Source: Maribacter sp.
GTDB taxonomy: Bacteria > Bacteroidota > Bacteroidia > Flavobacteriales > Flavobacteriaceae
Reading direction: 5' to 3'
DNA: 52,260 nucleotides
Assembly: GCA_024228355.1 (NCBI GenBank)
Contig: JAAETN010000495.1
Location: forward strand, 1-52,260
Both the position numbers and the translations under genes were made by a program. Shown here piece by piece: positions 16,339-26,693 of this stretch. Numbering within the stretch: the first letter of the stretch is position 1; each line of letters opens with the position of its first letter. The notes below the pieces were generated by a model, which was not told where the DNA came from, made no database searches, and saw nothing but the letters and a program-made list of their open reading frames with translations.

Positions 16339-19142
16339 CAAAACTTAAAATTATATGTTATTGAAGGTATTGGAACTGCAAAAATGGAGCTTTGCAAGGC
16401 CTTTACCTCACCATTTTCGGTAACAAAAAATACCGAATAAGGATTATTTCTACCTAATACATTATAAACAGAAATCGTCCAGAAACTATGGGCGAATTTT
16501 TTAATCTTATGATTGCCTTCAATATTAATCCCTAAATCGAGCCTGAAATAATCCGGTATTCTAAACTCATTGCGATTACTATAGGCTACGAAATCTGCGT
16601 TATTAAATCGAAATGTACCAATGGGGTAAGTGACAGGCCGGCCTGTTTGATATACAAAATTAGCCGAAGCACTATAACGCCGAGTGAATTTATAATTGGC
16701 TATTAGACTTAAATCATGTGGTTTGTCATAATTCGAAGGGAAAAATTCTCCATTATTTATGCGTTCTTCACTAAACTCGCTATCGAATTTTTGTAAAGAG
16801 CGGGAATAGGTATAGCTTAACCAACCATTTAGTCTTCCCCTGTTCTTTCTTGCCAAGAATTCAACTCCATATGCCTTCCCATCGCCCTGGAGTACTTCAG
16901 TTTCTATGGTTTCATTAAGCAAGAGCTTGGCACCCGTCTTAAAATCCAATACATTCTTGGCTGTTTTATAATAGCCCTCCAAGCTAATTTCAAATTCATT
17001 ATCCTTTAAATTCTGATATAGACCCAAGGAATACTGATTACCTTGCTGAGGTTTTATATTTGTATCCGAGAGCTTCCAGGTATCGATCGGAGAGACCGTG
17101 GTATTATTTGAAAGTGTATGGATAAATTGATAACCATTGTTGAAACTGGCTTTAATTGATAAATCAGGTTTCAAAAAATATCGTACTGAGGCCCTAAACT
17201 CTGGTCCCCCATATGTTTTGATAACCTCATTATTCCCATATTCCTTTGTGTCAATCTGAGTACTTTCACTTCTGGGAACCCCATTCTCGTAGATACGCTG
17301 AATAGATTTACCAAGAGCAGCATAAAATGAATAACGTAAACCCACATCCAATAATATCCGGTCATCTATCTTAAATTCATCTGCAATGAATAATGCGGAT
17401 TCCAGCGCTGATTCTTTAGGTATTGTTAATGGTTGTATAACTGATTCACTGCCTTCTGGGGAAATATTTCCTGGATTTACCCCATAGTACTTGCCAGATA
17501 AACCATAGGTCAAGTTATGCCGCTCATCCAATAAGTACTTTAGTTTAAGCTTGAGTTCGGTCTCATCAATTTTATAACCCAGCCCAAAATCATTATTAGC
17601 TTCTCCATCAAAATCAATATTAAACTTATATTGGCTATTGGCAATTATAAGACTCCCTGTATTTTTTTCATTGAATTTGCGATCCCAACGCAATGAAAAC
17701 CCGCGGTTACTATAGTTATAGATAGAATCTGAGGTAATGCTAAAAGCATCTCTACTATAATAGCCCGTAGCCCTTATATCATTATTTTCGTTAAGCTTAC
17801 TGTTATACTTAATAATACCATCATAAAATGAAGCGGTACTATTGTTCAATGATTCTTCATCCAAAGATCTCAATATCCAATCTGAATAAGCACCCCTTGC
17901 CCCTAACATCAAAGAAGATTTCTCTTTAACCAATGGGATTTCCAGAGCTAAATTGGAAGTCACCGGCCCAATTGAAGCTTCTCCAGAGAATTTATCTGTA
18001 TTACTATCCTTAGTAACAATATCAAATACAGAGGACAACCTTCCACCATATTCAGCTGGGATATTTCCTTTATAAATATTCACACCTTTGGTCGTAAACG
18101 GATTCAGGGCTTGAAAGATTCCGAAGAAATGGGAAGGGTTGTAAACAACTGCATTATCCAGTAGTATTAAATTCTGGTCTGTCTTACCCCCTCTTACGTT
18201 GAACCCAGAAGCACCCTCACCCGCGGTTGTAATACCTGGTAGTGTAGTTGCTATTTGAAGTATATCCCTTTCACCAAGTACCAACGGAATGTTTTTGGAT
18301 TCCTCTGTATCTATTTGGGTTGTCCCTGTAATAGCTTGTTCTACATTCCTAGCTGCATCAGCCTCAACCACGACTTCATCTAAAAGTTCAATACTTTCTG
18401 TCAATTCAAAATCAATACTTCCATCATTATAAATGACAACCTCCCTTTCGACATCTTGAATACCCATGGCTCTCGCCAACAATGTGTTTTGTCCGGTTGG
18501 CAAGTCGAGCTTATAATAACCATTTGCATCTGTAACTGTCCCTATTCCTTTAGCCTTCACCAAAATAGAGAGATCAGGAATGGGCTCGCCATTTTTCTTT
18601 CTAACATATCCCTGTAATAAATAACTCGGTCGATTATTTTCTTTATCAGCCTTGCCAATATGTACTGTTTCCAATTTGACGGAGCCTGAAATCCTTTTTG
18701 AGTTATAAAAAACTGGAGTTATTGGTTGTGCATTGGAAACAGTATTCTCTATTTCATTTGTCCTATTGTTAACATTGAAAAAACCATTGGGCAGTTGGTC
18801 ATAGATTATGTTATTCCTTGTAAGGATAATTTTTTCGTTAGTAAGCAAATAGAAGTTCAATTCTGTCTCTTTAAAAATATCCTCAAGGATTTTAGATACT
18901 CTTACCTTGGAATAATTGCCAGATACCAACCTATTATTAAACCAACTATCAACATAAAAGAACTTGAAACTGGTTGATTCCTCAATTTTGGTTAAGACAT
19001 CTTTTATATTGGTATTCTCAAAGGAAATGGAAAATAATTCAGTAGAGTCCGACGACTTTTCGGTTTGGCCATAAGTTGACAAAATCACTAAGAAAAACAC
19101 AGAAGAACATAATTTTTTAAAAAAAAAGTAATTATTCGTCAT
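16338..19142 (-). CDS. TonB-dependent outer membrane receptor with STN domain
   Basis: The product is a 934-residue protein. The domains in order are a signal peptide (MTNNYFFFKKLCSSVFFLV...), an STN-type domain (about 35-105), a carboxypeptidase-regulatory-like domain (about 170-255), a plug (about 270-390; FNVRGGKTDQNLILLDNAVV) and a 22-strand barrel ending in an aromatic YNFKF. I chose the ATG at 19140-19142 because the longer open frame has no export signal at its front. The STN domain often links such receptors to anti-sigma/sigma regulation, but no sigma/anti-sigma pair is beside it here. Transcription continues into the DUF4249 gene (one-base overlap) and the MG2-type gene. Confidence 0.92.
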   Translation of the reverse strand: MTNNYFFFKKLCSSVFFLVILSTYGQTEKSSDSTELFSISFENTNIKDVLTKIEESTSFKFFYVDSWFNNRLVSGNYSKVRVSKILEDIFKETELNFYLLTNEKIILTRNNIIYDQLPNGFFNVNNRTNEIENTVSNAQPITPVFYNSKRISGSVKLETVHIGKADKENNRPSYLLQGYVRKKNGEPIPDLSILVKAKGIGTVTDANGYYKLDLPTGQNTLLARAMGIQDVEREVVIYNDGSIDFELTESIELLDEVVVEADAARNVEQAITGTTQIDTEESKNIPLVLGERDILQIATTLPGITTAGEGASGFNVRGGKTDQNLILLDNAVVYNPSHFFGIFQALNPFTTKGVNIYKGNIPAEYGGRLSSVFDIVTKDSNTDKFSGEASIGPVTSNLALEIPLVKEKSSLMLGARGAYSDWILRSLDEESLNNSTASFYDGIIKYNSKLNENNDIRATGYYSRDAFSITSDSIYNYSNRGFSLRWDRKFNEKNTGSLIIANSQYKFNIDFDGEANNDFGLGYKIDETELKLKLKYLLDERHNLTYGLSGKYYGVNPGNISPEGSESVIQPLTIPKESALESALFIADEFKIDDRILLDVGLRYSFYAALGKSIQRIYENGVPRSESTQIDTKEYGNNEVIKTYGGPEFRASVRYFLKPDLSIKASFNNGYQFIHTLSNNTTVSPIDTWKLSDTNIKPQQGNQYSLGLYQNLKDNEFEISLEGYYKTAKNVLDFKTGAKLLLNETIETEVLQGDGKAYGVEFLARKNRGRLNGWLSYTYSRSLQKFDSEFSEERINNGEFFPSNYDKPHDLSLIANYKFTRRYSASANFVYQTGRPVTYPIGTFRFNNADFVAYSNRNEFRIPDYFRLDLGINIEGNHKIKKFAHSFWTISVYNVLGRNNPYSVFFVTENGEVKALQSSIFAVPIPSITYNFKF

Positions 19143-19320
19143 ATAAAAAACGCATGTATTAAAGAAAAGAGCATCTTCACTAAAAATACCATTTTTAAAT
19201 ATTAAAACTAAGTAAAGACTCTGAAGTCTCTTTAATGTAAGCACTTACCTTCTAGGCTGATGTCAACCAGACAAATTTCAATGAAAGTCAATCTTGAAAT
19301 TAAAACAAGTTCCTTTTGTA

Positions 19321-20001
19321 TTAGTGGGATTTAAGCTTAATTGAAATGACCCCATTACCGCCACCAGATCCATATCTGCTTGCTGCACTACCACTAAGTA
19401 TGCTGATATCCTCTACCTCAGACACAACAATACTCTTAAGTGAGCTAATATCTGAGAGCGCTCCATTGAGTACAATCAGAGCACCATTTTTCCCACCAGG
19501 TGTAATTGAATTAGATCCTCTTAATATGAATTCGTCGCCAATAACACTTATTTGTGGAAATTTACCTTTAATAAGGTCAATTATATTGGTATATCCAAAA
19601 CCATAGGAATTCTCGAAATTAAAATATTTAATGGCTTGAGCCCTATTGTTTTTACTAAGATGACCTTTGTCTATGGCCAGTGCAATATCGCTTTCAGATC
19701 CTGCGATAGCCAAATTTATAGTGAGAGACTCGTTCATTTTTTTCATTTTGACCGATTTTGTTTTGAACCCAATAGCACGCACAGTGAGTTTATCATTTGG
19801 TTCACATTCAATGGTGAAAAACCCCAATGAATCACTAAACACCTTATTTTTGGTTTTTTTAGCCGTAATTTCAGCCTGTTGAACACGAATGGTGTTAAAC
19901 GTCGTTATTTTACCTTTAACAACTTTTTTCTGTGCATGCATTGAAATAGTTGCACATAATAGGAAAGAAATAACCAATGCAAATCTTTTAAATGTTTTCA
20001 T
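19321..20001 (-). CDS. Exported mini-plug protein (regulatory-like domain plus TonB plug, no barrel)
   Basis: The product is a 226-residue protein with a signal peptide (about 1-23). It has a carboxypeptidase-regulatory-like beta-sandwich (about 25-100) and then a domain resembling the TonB-receptor plug (YTNIIDLIKGKFPQISV, then GGKNGALIVLNGALSD and VEDISILSGSAASRYGS). There is no barrel, so it cannot be a receptor by itself. Such mini-plug proteins recur in Flavobacteriia and their job is not established. It lies 178 bases upstream of the TonB receptor gene, in the same direction, so it could be the first gene of that operon or stand alone. Confidence 0.75.
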   Translation of the reverse strand: MKTFKRFALVISFLLCATISMHAQKKVVKGKITTFNTIRVQQAEITAKKTKNKVFSDSLGFFTIECEPNDKLTVRAIGFKTKSVKMKKMNESLTINLAIAGSESDIALAIDKGHLSKNNRAQAIKYFNFENSYGFGYTNIIDLIKGKFPQISVIGDEFILRGSNSITPGGKNGALIVLNGALSDISSLKSIVVSEVEDISILSGSAASRYGSGGGNGVISIKLKSH

Positions 20002-20054
20002 ATTATCTTGATAATGTAATCCGACCTAAAATTAAGCTTATTAACAGATAATAC

Positions 20055-22451
20055 CTATTCTTCTGGTTTAAAAATCAGCAAGGAATTAGAAGTCTTTTTG
20101 ATTTCTTTTTCATTCAATAGCATCTTTCTAAATTCACCATTTACATACATTTCGGCTTGGTCATCGTAATGCTCACTGAAAGGATTTCCCGATTGTCCGG
20201 TTGGAAGTATACTCATACTGTTCTCGATATCAGAAAAATCAATGACCCTACGGGTAGATGGGCCTACGGTTACTTTATACATGCCACTTTCGTCATAAGG
20301 GAACGCCAAATTATTGATGACCTCCCGGGTACCATGAACGGGGTACGGGCCAACATTGAAGAAAGTACGCAAAGCGGTAACTTGACCAATAGGATGTGGG
20401 TGCTCTATCGTATGTACCTTATCCCAGGTCCATGTATTCATATTCGATCCGAAGTCATTTTCCAAAGATTGCAATGCTTCTAAAAAAGACATATTTACTA
20501 TTTGTGCCTTGGTTTCCACAGCCTCTTTGGTATTTGAATTGTCCCACCAAACAGATTCAATTTTTGAGGCCATAGGTGCTATCATCCGCTTGTGTAAATG
20601 GGTCAACATTAACTGTTTGAACATGTCTTCTCCCAATTCATCAGCAAATGTGTTCTTTAGAAAATAGTAAATCCATCTATGATAAATTGAAGGTTCAACA
20701 TTGTCCAAATTATTTTCACCTTGCCATTCTAGCAGTTTTTCCAGAGCGGCCATGTGGGCATCGGATAATTCCTCGACATTGATAAATTTAATTAGTTCTC
20801 CTATGACCGTTGGATTCACGGACGAAGTTACATCGGTAATCATCTGACCAACAGCGTCTTTACTCCAGTCATTCTTAGGTTCTAAAAGATTCACAATGCG
20901 TTTGGCCCTATTTTCTGGCAAATAATATCCTGGGTAAACCATTCCCGCTATTGAATCGGGCTGATTATTTGCCGAATAGACATACTTCCAAGGTGGATTA
21001 ATGGCCTGCGGATTCTCTGAAAAATCGAGATAGTGCTCAGGAGCATTCAAGTCCGAACTATCGTTCATTACAAATTTAGTAGTATTGCTTTTCCCATTTT
21101 TATAAAGTTGGGCTGTTGCCCACCAAGCTATATTGCCTTCTGCGTCACCATACATGATATTCAGACCTGGTGCATGAATTTTAGGCAATTCAATTTTGAA
21201 CTCATCAATATTACCTGCATGTGAAATTCCATAGAGCGCATCCAGAATCTTATTCTCTTTCTGCGTATAAATCCACCACATGGATATTGGCTTTTCCCCA
21301 TTGATTTGATTGGCAATGCCATTCATTACAGGGCCATGTTCTGTCTTTTGATAAGTAAATTCATAGTCCGTGGAATCCTTGATCTTAATCTTTTTTATTA
21401 CCGTCTCATAATTTGACCAGCCTTCCTTCACTTTGTATTTATTCTTATCCGATGGATGTGTTTGCTCATAAAAAAAATCAACATCATCGTTCTCGAACAT
21501 GGTCATACCATAAGCCAACTTACGGTCATGTGCTAGCATGGGAAATGGGACTCCACCCAAATGATAGCCATATTTCTCATAAGTGGGGGTACTTATATGG
21601 GCTTCATACCAAACAGAAGGTTGTGAAAACCCAATATGCGGGTCGTTGGCGAAGATGACCTTTCCGTTCTTGGTTTTTTCAGGCGCTATGACCCAACTAT
21701 TACTCCCTTCGAATAAAGGCAATGACAGTTCGCCCAGGGCCTCGGAAACCATCGCGGTAATCGTATTTTGTATGGAATCCGATTTTTGTTTCTTGTGATT
21801 TTTTATCCATTCGGTATTTGGGTCCACCACTATTTCCAAATCAATTAAATATTCAGCACCAAGTTTATCCTTAATATTGGAAAGTAATGGATCGGTCTTA
21901 TGCGCCATGGCAAAACTAAAGGCCATATAACCGAGTGTATTATAAATATCCTCTAAATTAAAAGTTTCTTTTTCTAGGCCCGTAAGATAAAATTCAATAG
22001 GTGTAGGTCCTTCAGCAATAAATTGGTTAATTCCATCCAGATAAGCCTGTGATAGTCTTACCATTGGGCTGTTTTCATTCAGTTGTGCGATAGTTTTTTT
22101 CGTAGCCTCATCAATGCCAAGGGATAGAAAGAACCTGTCGGTATTCAACATCTTGCTTCCAAAAACTTCAGAAAGTCTTCCTGTACCAATTCTTCGTAAC
22201 ACCTCCATTTGCCATAAGCGATCTTGGGCATGAACATATCCTAAAGTTCGAAAGGCATCTTCCTCATTTTCGGCATAGATATGGGGTATGCCATAAGGGT
22301 CGAAGTAGACACTGGCCTCATTGGACAAATGGGCAAGTTCCTTTTGCCCATCGTAGGTAGGTGTTAGGGAATTTACCGATATACCAGCGGTAAAAGCTAT
22401 AATTACTAGTAAAACCAGTAAAATCAATCCTATCTTTTTAAGTTTTTTCAT
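20055..22451 (-). CDS. Penicillin acylase family N-terminal-nucleophile hydrolase
   Basis: The product is a 798-residue precursor of a two-chain Ntn hydrolase. An N-terminal membrane or signal segment (about 5-27) is followed by the alpha part (DPYGIPHIYAENEEDAFRTLGYVHAQDRLWQM). The autoprocessing site is LFEGSNSWVI, with S250 as the predicted nucleophile after cleavage behind G249, and FANDPHIGFSQPSVWYEAH follows. The length is as usual for the family. Members cleave amide side chains such as those of penicillins or acyl-homoserine lactones; the natural substrate here is unknown. The gene stands alone: dsbD upstream is closed by its own hairpin terminator at 22499-22526. Confidence 0.9.
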   Translation of the reverse strand: MKKLKKIGLILLVLLVIIAFTAGISVNSLTPTYDGQKELAHLSNEASVYFDPYGIPHIYAENEEDAFRTLGYVHAQDRLWQMEVLRRIGTGRLSEVFGSKMLNTDRFFLSLGIDEATKKTIAQLNENSPMVRLSQAYLDGINQFIAEGPTPIEFYLTGLEKETFNLEDIYNTLGYMAFSFAMAHKTDPLLSNIKDKLGAEYLIDLEIVVDPNTEWIKNHKKQKSDSIQNTITAMVSEALGELSLPLFEGSNSWVIAPEKTKNGKVIFANDPHIGFSQPSVWYEAHISTPTYEKYGYHLGGVPFPMLAHDRKLAYGMTMFENDDVDFFYEQTHPSDKNKYKVKEGWSNYETVIKKIKIKDSTDYEFTYQKTEHGPVMNGIANQINGEKPISMWWIYTQKENKILDALYGISHAGNIDEFKIELPKIHAPGLNIMYGDAEGNIAWWATAQLYKNGKSNTTKFVMNDSSDLNAPEHYLDFSENPQAINPPWKYVYSANNQPDSIAGMVYPGYYLPENRAKRIVNLLEPKNDWSKDAVGQMITDVTSSVNPTVIGELIKFINVEELSDAHMAALEKLLEWQGENNLDNVEPSIYHRWIYYFLKNTFADELGEDMFKQLMLTHLHKRMIAPMASKIESVWWDNSNTKEAVETKAQIVNMSFLEALQSLENDFGSNMNTWTWDKVHTIEHPHPIGQVTALRTFFNVGPYPVHGTREVINNLAFPYDESGMYKVTVGPSTRRVIDFSDIENSMSILPTGQSGNPFSEHYDDQAEMYVNGEFRKMLLNEKEIKKTSNSLLIFKPEE

Positions 22452-22498
22452 TCTTCCGGTTTTGGGTTCAGAACGAAAGATAGAATTATTTATGGGAT

Positions 22499-22526
22499 TA
22501 AAAAAGCACCGACTAATGGTGCTTTT
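22499..22526 (-). terminator. Hairpin terminator of dsbD
   Basis: A nine-base stem (AAAAGCACC with GGTGCTTTT, loop of seven) is followed on the minus strand by a T-run. It lies just downstream of the dsbD stop and before the penicillin-acylase-like gene. Confidence 0.75.
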
Positions 22527-22556
22527 GATTTATTTTCTTAAACTTTTATAAAAGTC

Positions 22557-24533
22557 CTATTTCACAGAATTCCCTTTAAAATTCTGTAACCCTTTTAACA
22601 ACCACTCGCGATACACATCACTATCAGCACTCTGAATAGCACTGTTGAGCAATTCCAAATCAGGTGAGAGCAACACATAATACGGTTGTGATGCAGAATT
22701 GAAATTAATAGTTTGGAAGGTACCCCACTTTTCCCCTATGGTTTTAATAGCCTTTACCCTGCCGGATTCGAATTTATAATCGAATTGTTCCTCGGATGGT
22801 AGTTCTTTACGGTCATCAATGTAGAGCGAAATCAATACATAATCCTCTTTTAGCAAGGGATATACATCAGATTCACTCCAAACATTTTCCTCCATTTTTC
22901 GGCAGTTGACACAGGCCCAACCAGTAAAATCCAATAGGATAGGTTTATTCACAGATTTGGCATAAGCTACTCCTTCCCCAAAATCCTTATAACAATCAAT
23001 GCCTAAGGGGCAATCACTTTCTTTTTCAAAAACACTGTAAAAATCAGGCGGTGGAAACCCACTCAATAACTTAAGATTGGCCATATTCACAAGACCCAAG
23101 ACTAAATAAACCGAGAACGCTAAACTTACCAATCCTGTTATTTTTCTACCTACAGACAATTTTTGCTTAGGTCCGTCATGTTTAAATCTAAATACTCCAA
23201 ATAGGTACAACGTCAATAAAACGAAGAGCAAAATCCATACTCCCAGGAATATTTCCCTTTTGAAAATACCCCAATTTCCTACCAGGTCGGCATTGGAAAG
23301 GAATTTGAATGCCAGTGCCAATTCCAAGAATCCCAGAACTACCTTAACGGTAGTCATCCATCCTCCTGATTTTGGGAGGGAATTCAACCATGCCGGAAAC
23401 ATTGCGAATAGCGCAAAGGGCAAGGCCAAAGCAACACCAAAACCGGTCATTCCGGCTGATAGGTTATAGGCCACATCACCTTCAGCTAAAGTGGTACTAC
23501 CCAATAACCCACCTAAAATAGGACCTGTGCAGGAAAACGAAACTATAGCTAAGGTTACGGCCATAAAGAATATTCCAATACCTCCCCCAACTTTTGTCGA
23601 GGCAGCATCCATTTTATTGGCCCATGAACTTGGCAATGTCAATTCGTAATAGCCAAAAAAGGAAAAAGCAAAAAAGACGAATATGACAAAAAAGAACAAG
23701 TTTAACCAAATATTGGTCGCGATAGTATTCAATATTTGCGAATCAACCGAGTCGAAAACATGGAAAGGGAGGCTCAATAGGAAGTAAATCAATACTATAA
23801 AGAATCCGTACAACATAGCATTTACGATGCCCTTAGATCTGCCTTGGGACTGTTTTGTAAAGAATGACACGGTCAAAGGGATCATCGGAAATACACAAGG
23901 GGTCAATAAAGCAATTAATCCACCTAAAAAACCGAATCCAAAAACCACCCACAAACCTGATTTCCCATGACTTTGGTCAGTGCCCTCATTTAACAGTTCT
24001 TTATTCTTTAAATCTAACTTGAGTGCCGTACTCATGGCTAAACTGCGGTCATCTACAGATTTTTCCAATATTGTGACCTCTCCCCCATCTAATGCGAAAT
24101 GAAAATCCTTGTCTACGGGAATACATACTTCTTTACATACTTGATAGAAGAGATTTACGTCTATTTGCCGTACTTCGGGATTTAATAATTTGATTTTCTG
24201 TGTAAAAACCGCCTCTTTTTTAAAGAATGTTTCATCAACTTCAAAAATATCGCTGTATTCGGTCAAGGTTTCACTTTCTTTGGTCCCACCAATCAATTCA
24301 TAATCCTCGCCTGCCTTTTCATAGGTGAATTCGCTTGGTAGGGAGCCCCCATCAGCAGTGAATTGGGAATATACATGCCAACCTTCGAATATCTTCCCCT
24401 TAATAATAAGTTCATATTCCGTATCAGATATTTTATTCCATTCCTTGGACCATAACACAGGATTGTCGTCATCCTGAGAAAATAATGATAAGCCACTGAA
24501 TATAAATAGTATAAATACGATTATATGTTTCAT
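22557..24533 (-). CDS. dsbD: Thiol:disulfide interchange protein DsbD
   Basis: The product is a 658-residue protein that carries electrons across the inner membrane to periplasmic thiols. A signal peptide comes first, followed by an alpha domain (about 25-170, with QVCKEVCIPVD holding the reactive cysteine pair). The transmembrane beta domain has about eight helices, including TPCVFPMIPLTV and SFSCTGPILGG with one redox cysteine each. The C-terminal thioredoxin-like gamma domain has the CVNC motif near residue 542. All redox cysteines are in place. The ATG at 24531-24533 overlaps the tilS stop by one base, so the two are cotranslated; this gene pair is common in the family. Confidence 0.92.
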   Translation of the reverse strand: MKHIIVFILFIFSGLSLFSQDDDNPVLWSKEWNKISDTEYELIIKGKIFEGWHVYSQFTADGGSLPSEFTYEKAGEDYELIGGTKESETLTEYSDIFEVDETFFKKEAVFTQKIKLLNPEVRQIDVNLFYQVCKEVCIPVDKDFHFALDGGEVTILEKSVDDRSLAMSTALKLDLKNKELLNEGTDQSHGKSGLWVVFGFGFLGGLIALLTPCVFPMIPLTVSFFTKQSQGRSKGIVNAMLYGFFIVLIYFLLSLPFHVFDSVDSQILNTIATNIWLNLFFFVIFVFFAFSFFGYYELTLPSSWANKMDAASTKVGGGIGIFFMAVTLAIVSFSCTGPILGGLLGSTTLAEGDVAYNLSAGMTGFGVALALPFALFAMFPAWLNSLPKSGGWMTTVKVVLGFLELALAFKFLSNADLVGNWGIFKREIFLGVWILLFVLLTLYLFGVFRFKHDGPKQKLSVGRKITGLVSLAFSVYLVLGLVNMANLKLLSGFPPPDFYSVFEKESDCPLGIDCYKDFGEGVAYAKSVNKPILLDFTGWACVNCRKMEENVWSESDVYPLLKEDYVLISLYIDDRKELPSEEQFDYKFESGRVKAIKTIGEKWGTFQTINFNSASQPYYVLLSPDLELLNSAIQSADSDVYREWLLKGLQNFKGNSVK

Positions 24534-25837
24534 TAATTCAATATTATTTTTAATATATTCTTGGTGCTATTTGTTACCTTAAACCGGTCATCGGCACGTT
24601 TCCCAACAACCCAAATAACATCATCCCCAGCGCATAATAACCATTGTTTTTCCTTGGCAAGAACATCTACCTTTTCATCCTTATAATACTTGGATATTTT
24701 CTTTCGACCCTTCATTCCCAAAGGATAAAAGTAGTCGCCTTTTTGCCATTTCCTTAACGTTAATGGATACTTTAACGTTTCTTTATCTACATATAGTACA
24801 TTGGGACCAGTTTCCTCAATTAGGTCAACATAGCGAATAGACAAGCTGATCGGATTTTCAATTTGGGCGCATGATTCCGAAATATTATACTGTGTTTCAA
24901 CTTTATTTGTAATACGGCTCAATAGAAGTAAGTCTCTATCCTTGACCAAACGGTGGGTCCTTGAATGTACTGCCTTTCCGCTCATAGCCGTTAAAAGGTT
25001 TTGTAAATCTTCCCATTCAGTAAATCCGTATTCGCTGAATAATGCATGAATGTAAGCCTCTAAGGGTGCTAGAGCTTGGATTGACTCAATTTTAATTCGA
25101 ATGACTTCCCCGTCTACTTTAAAAAGTTCCTCTTTTAATTGTCTAATGTGACTATCAGAAATAGTCGCAATTTGTTTAAGGTATTCTTGGGTAACTGCAA
25201 AATTGTCTAAAAATGTCGGATGTAATTCCTTTAATACAGGTACTATTTCGTGCCTGATCTTATTTCGCAGGTATTTGATTTCGGCATTACTTTGATCTTC
25301 GCGCCATGCAATCTTTTCGTTTTGTGCAAATTCCAAAATTCGTTTTCTTGAAAATGGCAATAATGGCCTCATGATATTATTTGTTCGAGAAGGAATACCT
25401 GTCAATCCTTTTATTCCCGTGCCACGAGAAAGGTTAATGATAAATGTTTCTAGATTGTCATCTGCATGATGCGCAGTCACCAGCGTTTTGATATGCTGTT
25501 CTTCCATCAATTGATTGAACCATTCATAGCGTAAATTCCTTGCGGCCATTTGTACGGAAACCTTTTGATTTCTGGCATATTTACTGGTTGCAAACTCCTT
25601 AACAAAAAAAGATTTGTTCAGCTTTTTTGCCAATTCCCGAACAAATTGCTCATCCTTGTTACTCTCAGCTGCCCGAAGCTTAAAATTGCAATGGGCCAAG
25701 GAAAACTCAAGCTTGCATTGCGAACAAAGTTGGGCCAGAACAACACTATCCAACCCACCACTACAGGCCAATAAAAATTTATGTTGAATTAGCTCGGGAA
25801 ACTGATCGTGAATATGTTTTTTAAATTCCTCTAACAC
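24533..25837 (-). CDS. tilS: tRNA(Ile)-lysidine synthase TilS
   Basis: The product is a 434-residue protein that converts C34 of the CAU-anticodon tRNA-Ile into lysidine, an essential modification for reading AUA. The PP-loop ATP-binding motif SGGLDS is at 26-31. The catalytic domain (to about 200) has AHHADDNLETFIINLSRGTG. The C-terminal substrate-binding domain is marked by LTLRKWQKGDYFYPLGMKGRKKISKYYKD, where the lysine and arginine residues hold the tRNA. The length is normal. The stop shares one base with the dsbD start. Confidence 0.95.
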   Translation of the reverse strand: MLEEFKKHIHDQFPELIQHKFLLACSGGLDSVVLAQLCSQCKLEFSLAHCNFKLRAAESNKDEQFVRELAKKLNKSFFVKEFATSKYARNQKVSVQMAARNLRYEWFNQLMEEQHIKTLVTAHHADDNLETFIINLSRGTGIKGLTGIPSRTNNIMRPLLPFSRKRILEFAQNEKIAWREDQSNAEIKYLRNKIRHEIVPVLKELHPTFLDNFAVTQEYLKQIATISDSHIRQLKEELFKVDGEVIRIKIESIQALAPLEAYIHALFSEYGFTEWEDLQNLLTAMSGKAVHSRTHRLVKDRDLLLLSRITNKVETQYNISESCAQIENPISLSIRYVDLIEETGPNVLYVDKETLKYPLTLRKWQKGDYFYPLGMKGRKKISKYYKDEKVDVLAKEKQWLLCAGDDVIWVVGKRADDRFKVTNSTKNILKIILN

Positions 25838-25850
25838 GCCGCAAAATTAC

Positions 25851-26675
25851 TTAAAGTTGCTTCCTTAGCCAATTCTGGATTATATTCAATACTTCTTCTT
25901 CGCAAATATCATGATGTAGTTCATGATAGCCACCTTCAATCAAGTTTAACGTAGTAGTATTACTATTTTCATAAAACTCTTCCGTTCCCTTAAAATCTAT
26001 AATGGGGTCTTCAGTTCCATGAATCAAAAGGGTTTCAACACTTAAGCTCGATGCATTGGCAATGGCCCATTCTCCTGCGTCCATAACTGGGAATGAGAAC
26101 ATAGGACTTACCAGGTCATGTATTAAGGGGTCCGAATTGTATTTTTCAACTTCCCCTGGAATTCTTGAAATCCCATTTGGATCTAAGCCCGAAGACAAGG
26201 TCAAAGATGGCCATATGTTCAACAGCGCCTTTCCTAGGACCATTTTCCATTTTGGAGGTTGAAAACCCAGACGTAAATATGGACTAGAAGCAATAACACC
26301 CCTTAATTGGGTTGTATTTCGTAGCGCATAATTCAAAACCAAATTTCCTCCCATGCTATGCCCATAAAGAAATTGAGGTGCTTTTGGAAATAAGAAACTT
26401 GCTTTTTCAATAACTTTTTCCAATAATCGTAATAAGGCATCATAACTAGGGCAATGTCCTTGCTTTCCGCCAGATTTTCCATGACCAAAATTATCATAAA
26501 ATACTACAGCCAATCCAGTACTTAGGAGCATAGGAATCACATTTTCCATATAGCGTCCCGAATGCTCCCCAGAGCCATGAACCAATACAACAACACCCTT
26601 AGTTTCCTTTGGTTCTATGTGGCCAGCGTAAATCTTGATATTATTCGATATTAAATTATGTTCTTGGAGCTGCAT
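25851..26675 (-). CDS. Alpha/beta hydrolase, monoacylglycerol-lipase-like
   Basis: The product is a 274-residue cytoplasmic serine hydrolase. The oxyanion region is LVHGSGEHSGRY and the nucleophile elbow GHSMGG has S107. The acid residue is in GTEDPIIDF (about 221) and the histidine in EGGYHELHHD (about 250). The HGxGEHSxRY start is typical of monoglyceride lipases and lysophospholipases. The gene lies between tilS and pabB on the same strand, 14 to 20 bases from each, so it belongs to that transcription unit. Confidence 0.85.
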   Translation of the reverse strand: MQLQEHNLISNNIKIYAGHIEPKETKGVVVLVHGSGEHSGRYMENVIPMLLSTGLAVVFYDNFGHGKSGGKQGHCPSYDALLRLLEKVIEKASFLFPKAPQFLYGHSMGGNLVLNYALRNTTQLRGVIASSPYLRLGFQPPKWKMVLGKALLNIWPSLTLSSGLDPNGISRIPGEVEKYNSDPLIHDLVSPMFSFPVMDAGEWAIANASSLSVETLLIHGTEDPIIDFKGTEEFYENSNTTTLNLIEGGYHELHHDICEEEVLNIIQNWLRKQL

Positions 26676-26693
26676 ATCATAAATTTAGGTTTT

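Noticed and set aside
6885-19142. Polysaccharide utilisation locus joining GH43 and the TonB receptor
   Set aside because: There is no SusD homologue, the genes are on opposite strands and the yifB region lies between them.
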